Source: Bacteroidales bacterium
Lineage (GTDB): Bacteria > Bacteroidota > Bacteroidia > Bacteroidales > JALTDM01
NCBI GenBank assembly: GCA_026996635.1
Contig: JALWKH010000134.1
Location: 1 to 5,829 of the forward strand
Direction: 5' to 3'
Length of the DNA stretch: 5,829 bases
Shown piece after piece: positions 1-5,829 of this stretch. The translations under genes and the position numbers were made by a program. The notes under the pieces were generated by a model, which saw only the letters and a program-made list of their open reading frames with translations, did no database searches and was not told where the DNA came from. Numbering within the stretch: position 1 is the first letter of the stretch; every line of letters begins with the position of its first letter.

Positions 1-1
1 G

Positions 2-1096
2 TCTTTGGAAAAATTAAAAAATATTTCAAATTATACCCGCCTGAAAAAAGAAATAGAAAAGTTTAACAAAACCCATAAATTCGAGAAAAAAGGAATCGGT
101 GTGGTTTCTCTTAAGTTCGGCATCTCTTTTACCTCAAAATTTCTTAATGAAGGATCAGCTTTGGTTTGGATTTACACGGACGGAACTGTTTCAGTATCTC
201 ATGGAGCAGTGGAAATGGGACAAGAGGTCAACACGAAAATCGCTCAAATTGTATCTAATGAACTTGGTATTGACATATCAAAAGTGCGTATAGAAAGCAC
301 AAACACAAAGCGAGTTGCCAACACATCACCGACTGCGGCATCTACAGCTGTAGATTTGAACGGAAATGCAGCATTAAAGGCTACACAAAAAATCAAACAA
401 AGACTAATCAGCCACGCTACTAAATTATTTGACGACAATTGCAATAAAAATGATGTTTACTTCCAAAACAATAAAATAATCTGCAAACATTCAGGCAAAT
501 CAATAACCTTCGAAGAACTTGTCTCTTCAGCCTACCTAAATAGAATAAATTTAGGAGCACAAGAATTTTACAGAACTCCCGGAATTGGTTTTGACAGGGG
601 AAAAGGCAAAGGAAATCCTTTTTATTATTACGTGTATGGTGCCGCACTGTCTGTTGTAAAAGTTGATTTACTCACAGGAATGTATAAAGTTGAAAAAACA
701 TACATTTTCCACGAAGACGGAAACCCTGTAAACAGTCATATCGACATAGGTCAGATACAAGGTGCATATATCCAAGGAATGGGATGGGTTACAATGGAAG
801 AAATCATTTACGATAACAATGGCAATAACCTTGCGTCAAACACATCGGTTTATAAAATACCTGCATATTCGGACACACCTGAAGTGTTTGAAATAGAACT
901 GGTAAAGAAAAACAGAAAATTTGCAAGTGTATTAGGATCAAAAGGTGTTGGAGAACCACCCTTTATTTACGGTCTGTCGGTTATTTATGCATTGCAAAAC
1001 GCAATAGAGAGCATAAGTAACTACAAAAAAGAAGCAATTTTACATCTTCCTGCCACTCCGGAAAAGGTTTTATGGGAAATAACCGATCAGCAATAA
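2..1096 (+). CDS. Xanthine dehydrogenase, molybdenum-binding subunit/domain (C-terminal part; 5' end outside window)
   Basis: This is the C-terminal half of the molybdopterin-binding part of a xanthine dehydrogenase, the cytoplasmic enzyme family that hydroxylates hypoxanthine to xanthine and urate. Counting from the in-frame TTG at base 5, it shows MGQ (71-73, matching bovine Gln1040), NTSPTAAS (106-113), FYRTPGIGF (188-196), a stretch with conserved DIGQ and QGMGW (247-261), YKIPA (283-287) and GEPP (316-319). Glu317 matches the catalytic base Glu1261 of bovine XDH. The spacing from Gln73 to Ala112 (39 residues) equals bovine Gln1040 to Ala1079. The TTG is not the true start: the frame is open to the window edge, and bacterial XdhB subunits are about 770 residues. 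The residues that separate xanthine from aldehyde substrates (bovine Glu802, Arg880) lie upstream, so specificity is inferred from overall similarity. A separate subunit and a fused FeS/FAD/Mo chain cannot be told apart. Glu74 replaces the usual Gly after MGQ. It ends in TAA, tail to tail with the peptidase gene. Confidence 0.92.
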   Translation, partial: SLEKLKNISNYTRLKKEIEKFNKTHKFEKKGIGVVSLKFGISFTSKFLNEGSALVWIYTDGTVSVSHGAVEMGQEVNTKIAQIVSNELGIDISKVRIESTNTKRVANTSPTAASTAVDLNGNAALKATQKIKQRLISHATKLFDDNCNKNDVYFQNNKIICKHSGKSITFEELVSSAYLNRINLGAQEFYRTPGIGFDRGKGKGNPFYYYVYGAALSVVKVDLLTGMYKVEKTYIFHEDGNPVNSHIDIGQIQGAYIQGMGWVTMEEIIYDNNGNNLASNTSVYKIPAYSDTPEVFEIELVKKNRKFASVLGSKGVGEPPFIYGLSVIYALQNAIESISNYKKEAILHLPATPEKVLWEITDQQ

Positions 1097-1159
1097 TTTA
1101 TTCGAGAAGGCAAGCAATTATTATAAGAAAAAATCCCACAACGGATTTCCTCAAAAACA

Positions 1160-1189
1160 AAAAAGGCCGCCTCAAAGGGCAGCCTTTTT
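1160..1189. terminator. Bidirectional intrinsic terminator between the xanthine dehydrogenase and peptidase genes
   Basis: The arms AAAAAGGCCGCC (1160-1171) and GGCAGCCTTTTT (1178-1189) pair as 8 bp, one C/A mismatch and 3 GC pairs, closing a 6-base loop. The T-run at 1185-1189 serves rightward transcripts from the xanthine dehydrogenase gene. The A-rich stretch at 1153-1164 becomes a U-run for leftward transcripts from the peptidase gene, whose stop codon lies 20 bases away. Its place between two convergent genes fits a shared terminator. It was read by eye and no folding energy was computed. Confidence 0.8.
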
Positions 1190-1208
1190 ATGTAAATTAT
1201 TCTCAATA

Positions 1209-3353
1209 TTACTTTATCAATCCTCTTGCTTCAAGTAAATATTTCACATCAGGTTCTTGACCCCTGAATTTTTTGTAAAGTACCATAGGATCTTCACTAC
1301 CGCCTTTTTCAAGAATATTTTCTCTGAAAGCATTTGTTACTTCAGGGTTGAAAATGCCTTTTTCTTTGAAATACGCATAAGCATCTGCTACCAATACATC
1401 CGCCCAAATGTAGCTGTAATAACCGGCTGAATAATCTCCGCTGAAAATATGGTTAAAGTAAGTACTCCTGTATCTTTCTACAATCTGCGGAATAAGACCG
1501 ATTCGCTTCATCGATTCTTTTTCAAACTCATCTACATTGTAATCTTTCTTTTCGGTAAGCGTATGCCAATCCATATCCAAATATGATGCCGAAAGATATT
1601 CAACGGTAGCAAAACCTTGATTAAAATAGCGGCTGTTTTGCATCTTTTTAATCAATGATTCGGGAATAACCTCTCCTGTTTCATAATGCTTTGCATATTC
1701 CTTAAGTACTTCAGGTTCTGTAGCAAAGTTTTCCATAAATTGAGACGGAAGTTCTACAAAATCCCTGTAAACCGATGTTCCCGAGATTTTTCTGTATTTA
1801 CATTGGGAAAGCAATCCGTGAAGTGCATGACCGGATTCGTGGAATAATGTGGTTACATTTTCTAGTGTTAACAATGCAGGTCTATCTCCACTGGGTTTAG
1901 CAAAATTTGTCACAATGTAAATAATAGGTGGAACTCTTTTACCGTTTTCATCTTTGTATTCTTTTCGGATAGCTTCCATCCATGCACCACCTCTCTTTGA
2001 AGGTCTTGCAAAGAAGTCCATGTAAAGAATTCCTACAGTATCACCGTTTTCATATTTTACGAGATATGCTTTAACATCGGGATGATAAACAGGCAAATCT
2101 TTTCTTTCTTCAAAAGTAAGATGATACAATTTATTAGCGGTATAGAACAACCCGTTAAGTACATTTGTCAAAGAGAAATATGGTTTAAGTTCCTCTTCGT
2201 TCAAATCATACTTTTCTTTTCTCACCTTTTCGGCATAATACCACCAGTCCCAAGGTTTGAGTTCAAAGTTACCGCCTTCTTTATTGATGATTTTTTGCAT
2301 ATCGGCAACTTCTTCTTTCGCTTTATTTATGGCAGGTGTCCAGATTTTGTCCAAAAGATTGTAAACATTTTCGGGAGTTTTAGCCATATTATTATCCAAG
2401 CGGAAGTCTGCCCAAGTTTTATATCCGAGAAGATTGGCTTTTTCTATTCTTAAATTAACAATTTGGTTTACAATGTCTTTATTGTCCAAACTGTCATTGT
2501 TGTCACCTTTCATTATATATCCCATAAACAGTTTTTCCCTCAAATCACGGTTTTTACAATAAGTAAGGAAAGGATAAAGCGTAGGTCTGTCTATGGTAAA
2601 TACCCATTTGCCGTCCAAACCTGCATCTTTTGCTTTCTTTGCTGCTTCTTCTATCATATTTTCGGGTAGCCCTTCCAAATCTTCTTTTTTGTCAACAACA
2701 AGCTTAAACCTGTTTGTTTCTGCCAAAACATGTTGTCCGAACTTTAATTTCAGCAAAGATAATTTCTTATTTATTTCTCTTAACTTGGCTTTATCTTCTT
2801 CATTTAAGTTAGCTCCGTTGCGGGCAAAATCTTTATAAACCTTTTCGAGTAAAGCACTGTCTTCAGTATCAAGTGTCAATTCGTCTTTTTTATCGTAAAC
2901 GGCTTTAATTCTTTTAAACAGCTTTTCGTTCAGCAAGATATCATCTTCGTGGCTACTAACCATCGGCGTAATCTGTTCGGCAATTTTCTCCATTTCATCG
3001 CTTGTATTCGCTTCGTTTACGGTAAAGAATATGCTTGTTACCCTGTCGAACAACCTTCCGCTTCTGGCATAAGCAACCACGGTGTTTTCAAATGTCGGCG
3101 GTTCCGGATTGTTTACGATTTGTTCTATTTCCTTATTGTGTTCCTTTATGGCAACTTCCAAAGCCGGCAAATAATGTTCTGGCTTTATTTTGTCATAAGG
3201 CGGCACGCCGAAAGGCGTATCAAACTTTTCTAGTAACGGATTATCAGCCGTGTTTTCATTTTGTGTTACCATTGCATTAGGTTTTTCATTGTAATTACAA
3301 GATGTCAATCCCAGCAAAACTACTGCAATCAAATAAAATAGGTTTTTCTTCAT
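1209..3353 (-). CDS. dcp: M3-family peptidyl-dipeptidase (Dcp-like), predicted lipoprotein
   Basis: Zinc metallopeptidase of family M3 (714 residues), closest to dipeptidyl carboxypeptidase Dcp, which releases dipeptides from the C-terminus of oligopeptides. Residues 1-18 form a lipoprotein signal: a Lys-Lys start, a hydrophobic core (5-16) and lipobox LTSC with Cys19. The mature enzyme should therefore be anchored in the envelope, probably facing the periplasm. The zinc site is HESGH (His505, Glu506, His509) with Glu534 in DFVELPSQ as third ligand; the His505-Glu534 spacing of 29 equals that in thimet oligopeptidase. His635, Tyr641, Tyr645 and Tyr648 match the conserved substrate-binding His/Tyr cluster. 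The tail, with ENILEKGGSEDPM (678-690) and a terminal LLEARGL (706-712), is typical of Dcp. E. coli Dcp is about 680 residues, so with the signal peptide this is full length. The ATG fits because the signal begins there; no Shine-Dalgarno is seen, only an A-rich leader. Ser507 stands where Phe is usual. Oligopeptidase A is a less likely alternative. Confidence 0.93.
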   Translation of the reverse strand: MKKNLFYLIAVVLLGLTSCNYNEKPNAMVTQNENTADNPLLEKFDTPFGVPPYDKIKPEHYLPALEVAIKEHNKEIEQIVNNPEPPTFENTVVAYARSGRLFDRVTSIFFTVNEANTSDEMEKIAEQITPMVSSHEDDILLNEKLFKRIKAVYDKKDELTLDTEDSALLEKVYKDFARNGANLNEEDKAKLREINKKLSLLKLKFGQHVLAETNRFKLVVDKKEDLEGLPENMIEEAAKKAKDAGLDGKWVFTIDRPTLYPFLTYCKNRDLREKLFMGYIMKGDNNDSLDNKDIVNQIVNLRIEKANLLGYKTWADFRLDNNMAKTPENVYNLLDKIWTPAINKAKEEVADMQKIINKEGGNFELKPWDWWYYAEKVRKEKYDLNEEELKPYFSLTNVLNGLFYTANKLYHLTFEERKDLPVYHPDVKAYLVKYENGDTVGILYMDFFARPSKRGGAWMEAIRKEYKDENGKRVPPIIYIVTNFAKPSGDRPALLTLENVTTLFHESGHALHGLLSQCKYRKISGTSVYRDFVELPSQFMENFATEPEVLKEYAKHYETGEVIPESLIKKMQNSRYFNQGFATVEYLSASYLDMDWHTLTEKKDYNVDEFEKESMKRIGLIPQIVERYRSTYFNHIFSGDYSAGYYSYIWADVLVADAYAYFKEKGIFNPEVTNAFRENILEKGGSEDPMVLYKKFRGQEPDVKYLLEARGLIK

Positions 3354-3483
3354 AATTTTCCGCTTTTTTAAAATTCCGTTCGCAATTTAGCAATTTTTAT
3401 CACTCGGATTTTAATCTTAAGAATCTTTATTCCCGATTCATAAAAAATTTATTTATTTGAACCAACCAAAAAAATCCGGCAAT
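3354..3483. promoter_or_regulatory. Divergent intergenic region between the dcp-like gene and glnN
   Basis: These 130 AT-rich bases must carry the start signals of both divergent genes. No exact Bacteroidota promoter (TAnnTTTG with an upstream TTG) was found on either strand. The nearest is TTTATTTG at 3452-3459 (+), one conserved base off, without a convincing upstream element. A perfect 8-base palindrome TCTTAAGA lies at 3415-3422, which is not surprising by chance in such AT-rich DNA. The leaders just before both start codons are A-rich, with no Shine-Dalgarno, as is usual in this phylum. That promoters lie here is inferred from gene orientation only. Confidence 0.4.
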
Positions 3484-5673
3484 ATGGAAAACATAAGATT
3501 TACCGCATTACAAAAATTCCTGGAACATTCACACATATACGAAGATAAAAAAGTTCCTGTTATAGACTCTTCTGTTTTCGGCAGCAATGTTTTCGACTTA
3601 AACACAATGTCTAAATATGTAGCTCCCGAAGCATATAACAACCTGAAAGAAGCAATTGAAACAGGAAAAAAAATCAGCCGTAAAGATGCAGACCATATAG
3701 CTACCGGAATGAGAATATGGGCAAAAGAAAGAGGTGCTTCACATTATACCCATTGGTTTCAACCACTCACCGGAACAACTGCGGAAAAACACGATACATT
3801 TCTTGATTTTGACAAATCCGGCAGTGCCATTGAAAAATTAGACGGTAGCGCGCTCGTTCAGCAAGAGCCGGATGCATCCAGTTTCCCCAGCGGAGGCATC
3901 AGAAACACATTCGAAGCCAGAGGATACACTGCTTGGGATATAAGTTCGCCTACATTTATAGTAGGTGACACCTTATGTATTCCCACTATATTTGTTTCAT
4001 ACACTGGTGAGGCATTAGATTACAAAACTCCATTGCTTAAATCCAAAGAAGCATTAAACAACAACGCCGTAAAAGTTGTACGATTATTTGACAAAAGCAT
4101 AAACAAAGTTTTCCCTACACTCGGGTGGGAACAAGAATATTTTTTGGTGGATGAAGCTTTATTTTTTGCCAGACCCGACCTGGTTTTGACAGGCAGAACA
4201 CTTATGGGACACGCTTCGTCGAAAGACCAACAGTTAAACGACCACTATTTCGGTTCAATACCGGAACGGGTTTTAATGTTTATGCGTGAACTTGAATACG
4301 AAGCATACAAACTCGGCATACCACTAAAAACCAGACACAACGAAGTAGCACCCGGACAATTTGAACTTGCTCCAATTTTTGAGGAGGTAAACCTTGCCGT
4401 TGACCACAACCAGCTAATAATGATTATAATGAAAGAAATCGCAAAAAAATACAGATTGCGAGTTCTACTACACGAAAAACCTTTCAAAGGAATTAACGGA
4501 TCGGGTAAACACAACAATTGGTCATTGATGACAGATACCGGCATTAACCTGTTGAAACCTGCAAAAACGACAAAAGGTAAACTAATGTTTTTATCTTTCT
4601 TGGTAAACATTATCAAAGCCGTTCACGATAATGCAGACCTGCTGCGTGCATCCATCCTCACACCCGAAAACTCTCACAGACTCGGTGCACACGAAGCCCC
4701 ACCTGCAATTATCTCAATTTTTGTAGGTAATTATTTATCAAAAATATTAAACAAACTTGAAGATTGCGGCAAGAACACCCAAAATGACGGATTCGAACAA
4801 TACATGAAATTGGAAGTAAGTAATATACCGGAAATACTTTTGGATAATACTGACCGTAACCGCACATCTCCATTTGCATTTACGGGAAACAGGTTTGAAT
4901 TCCGTGCTGTCGGTTCTTCATCAAACTGTGCTTCACCTATGATTATACTTAACACGGCACTGGCTGCCCAATTGGATAAATTCTATCACGATGTTGAAAA
5001 AGCTATGTCAGAAGGAAAAAAACTTCAGGAAGCAGTTATAAGCATCCTTCAAGATTATATTTCCAAATCAAAAAACATACTGTTCGAAGGCAACAATTAT
5101 TCCGAAGAATGGGTAAAGGAAGCAACAAAAAGAGGCTTAAGCAATATTTCCGACGTACCCGAATCCTTAAAATCTTTTATTGATAAAACAACAATAGAAC
5201 TTTTTGATAAAACCAATGTACTGACCCCAAAAGAACTAACCGCCAGATATAATATATTACTCGAAAATTTTGTACTCAAAACTCAAATTGAAGCACGGGT
5301 ATTGGGTGATTTGGCAATGAACCACATTATCCCTACGGCAGTAAAATACCAAAACATTTTGATGGATAATGTACACACAATGTCAAAAATTTTCGGTGAA
5401 GACGAATACAAAAAACATGTAGGAAACAGGATAGAAATAATAAAAGAAATATCAACACATGTAAATCAAATTAAAACATTGGTTTACTCAATGATAGAAG
5501 AACGAAAAAAAGCAAATTCCGAACAGGACCTACAGAAAAAAGCCACAATGTACTCGAAAAATGTTTTACCTTATTTCGACAAGATAAGAAAGCACGTTGA
5601 CAAATTGGAGTTAATAATAGATGATGAACTATGGCCTTTACCAAAGTATAGGGAGCTGTTGTTTTTAAGATAG
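3484..5673 (+). CDS. glnN: Glutamine synthetase type III
   Basis: Cytoplasmic ATP-dependent ligase joining ammonia to glutamate, the entry point of nitrogen assimilation. The type III form (GSIII) is typical of Bacteroidota. From the ATG at 3484 it has 729 residues, the usual GSIII length. Order: GSIII N-terminal domain with GASHYTHWFQPLTG (84-97); the type-specific EARGYTAWD (144-152); catalytic domain with WEQEYF (Glu216 and Glu218, probable metal ligands), HNEVAPGQFELAP (285-297, Glu287 and Glu294), the ATP-site NGSGKHNNWS (338-347) and RFEFRAVGSSSNC (470-482, Glu472 and Arg474 by analogy with type I Glu357 and Arg359); then a helical, charged GSIII C-terminal domain (about 500-729). In characterised GSIII the enzyme is a dodecamer. 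An in-frame TTG at 3457 would add nine residues (MNQPKKSGN), but the ATG is preferred because the GSIII-like N-terminus begins there. All key motifs are intact. It stands as a single transcription unit, with no GlnB/GlnK or amt gene in the window. Confidence 0.97.
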   Translation: MENIRFTALQKFLEHSHIYEDKKVPVIDSSVFGSNVFDLNTMSKYVAPEAYNNLKEAIETGKKISRKDADHIATGMRIWAKERGASHYTHWFQPLTGTTAEKHDTFLDFDKSGSAIEKLDGSALVQQEPDASSFPSGGIRNTFEARGYTAWDISSPTFIVGDTLCIPTIFVSYTGEALDYKTPLLKSKEALNNNAVKVVRLFDKSINKVFPTLGWEQEYFLVDEALFFARPDLVLTGRTLMGHASSKDQQLNDHYFGSIPERVLMFMRELEYEAYKLGIPLKTRHNEVAPGQFELAPIFEEVNLAVDHNQLIMIIMKEIAKKYRLRVLLHEKPFKGINGSGKHNNWSLMTDTGINLLKPAKTTKGKLMFLSFLVNIIKAVHDNADLLRASILTPENSHRLGAHEAPPAIISIFVGNYLSKILNKLEDCGKNTQNDGFEQYMKLEVSNIPEILLDNTDRNRTSPFAFTGNRFEFRAVGSSSNCASPMIILNTALAAQLDKFYHDVEKAMSEGKKLQEAVISILQDYISKSKNILFEGNNYSEEWVKEATKRGLSNISDVPESLKSFIDKTTIELFDKTNVLTPKELTARYNILLENFVLKTQIEARVLGDLAMNHIIPTAVKYQNILMDNVHTMSKIFGEDEYKKHVGNRIEIIKEISTHVNQIKTLVYSMIEERKKANSEQDLQKKATMYSKNVLPYFDKIRKHVDKLELIIDDELWPLPKYRELLFLR

Positions 5674-5690
5674 TTATAAACAGCTAACTC
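5651..5690 (+). repeat. Stem-loop spanning the glnN stop codon
   Basis: AGCTGTT (5654-5660) pairs perfectly with AACAGCT (5679-5685). After an AA bulge the stem can extend by three pairs (GGG 5651-5653 with CTC 5688-5690, one G-U). The 18-base loop contains the TAG stop codon (5671-5673). Only a short TTTT (5694-5697) follows, so it is at best a weak terminator or an mRNA 3'-end structure. Confidence 0.3.
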
Positions 5691-5749
5691 CAATTTTCCC
5701 GTTATGAATAAGTAGCATTTTTCGTTTTGCTCATCTAAACAAAAAACAA

Positions 5750-5783
5750 TTTTTGTCATTGTAAAAAATTACTTTGACAAAAA
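5750..5783. repeat. Symmetric AT-rich dyad downstream of glnN (operator-like or weak terminator)
   Basis: TTTTTGTCA (5750-5758) pairs perfectly with TGACAAAAA (5775-5783). Inside them, after a TT/TT symmetric mismatch, GTAA (5761-5764) pairs with TTAC (5769-5772) around an AAAA loop. This gives 13 paired positions in 34 bases. On the minus strand the dyad is followed by a T-rich stretch (complement of 5741-5749), so it could end a leftward transcript. On the plus strand it is followed by A-rich DNA and then a T-run at 5792-5797. The low GC makes it a weak RNA hairpin and the symmetry also fits a protein-binding site. The rest of the 3'-flank (5674-5829) holds no gene I can support. Confidence 0.4.
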
Positions 5784-5829
5784 AATACTACTTTTTTATT
5801 GCAGTTTAATTGATTTTGTATAATTTTAC

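Noticed and set aside
5..7. TTG as the true start of the xanthine dehydrogenase gene
   Set aside because: The frame is open upstream to the window edge and the encoded part begins in the middle of the molybdopterin-binding domain, so this is a truncation by the window.
1072..1260. 62-codon plus-strand frame across the convergent gap
   Set aside because: It overlaps the ends of both genes and runs through the terminator hairpin; the translation is low in information and matches nothing known.
2082..2453. 123-codon open frame on the plus strand
   Set aside because: It lies wholly antisense to the well-supported M3 peptidase gene; the Phe/Ile-rich translation is what the complement of Lys/Glu-rich coding gives, and it matches no family I recognise.
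3452..3459. TTTATTTG as the -7 promoter element of glnN
   Set aside because: It differs at one conserved base from TAnnTTTG and no clear TTG element sits at the expected distance upstream, so it is mentioned only as the nearest match.
4245..4616. 123-codon open frame on the minus strand
   Set aside because: It is antisense to the catalytic core of glnN, where conserved GSIII motifs explain the sequence fully.
5571..5759. 62-codon minus-strand frame reaching into the glnN 3' flank
   Set aside because: More than half is antisense to the glnN C-terminus, the remainder is AT-rich flank, and there is no recognisable protein or start context.
5819..5824. TATAAT hexamer near the right edge, with TTATTG 17 bases upstream
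   Set aside because: The upstream element is a poor match, AT-rich DNA yields such hexamers by chance, and Bacteroidota primary promoters use a different consensus.

Overview
The window (5829 bases, AT-rich, roughly 35-38% GC by eye) looks like chromosomal DNA of a Bacteroidota bacterium, perhaps Bacteroidales-like. The evidence is a type III glutamine synthetase of the Bacteroides form and length, a Dcp-type M3 peptidase carrying a lipoprotein signal, A-rich translation leaders without Shine-Dalgarno sequences, and low GC. The species cannot be named from this sequence.

Layout: bases 2-1096 (+) hold the C-terminal half of the molybdenum-binding subunit or domain of a xanthine dehydrogenase, whose gene begins before the window. 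A 112-base gap follows, with a bidirectional hairpin terminator at 1160-1189. Bases 1209-3353 (-) encode a complete M3-family dipeptidyl carboxypeptidase made as a lipoprotein. An AT-rich 130-base divergent intergenic region (3354-3483) separates it from glnN (3484-5673, +), a complete 729-residue type III glutamine synthetase. The last 156 bases are non-coding and very AT-rich. They hold one weak stem-loop across the glnN stop codon and one notably symmetric 34-base dyad at 5750-5783.

The genes are three separate transcription units (convergent, then divergent), so they do not form an operon. All three touch nitrogen economy: purine oxidation, peptide breakdown in the envelope, and ammonia assimilation. 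The arrangement does not show that they are co-regulated. No mobile element, CRISPR array, tRNA, rRNA, integrase or defence gene is visible. I see ordinary housekeeping and catabolic genes here, not an undescribed system; the findings are local oddities worth a modest check.
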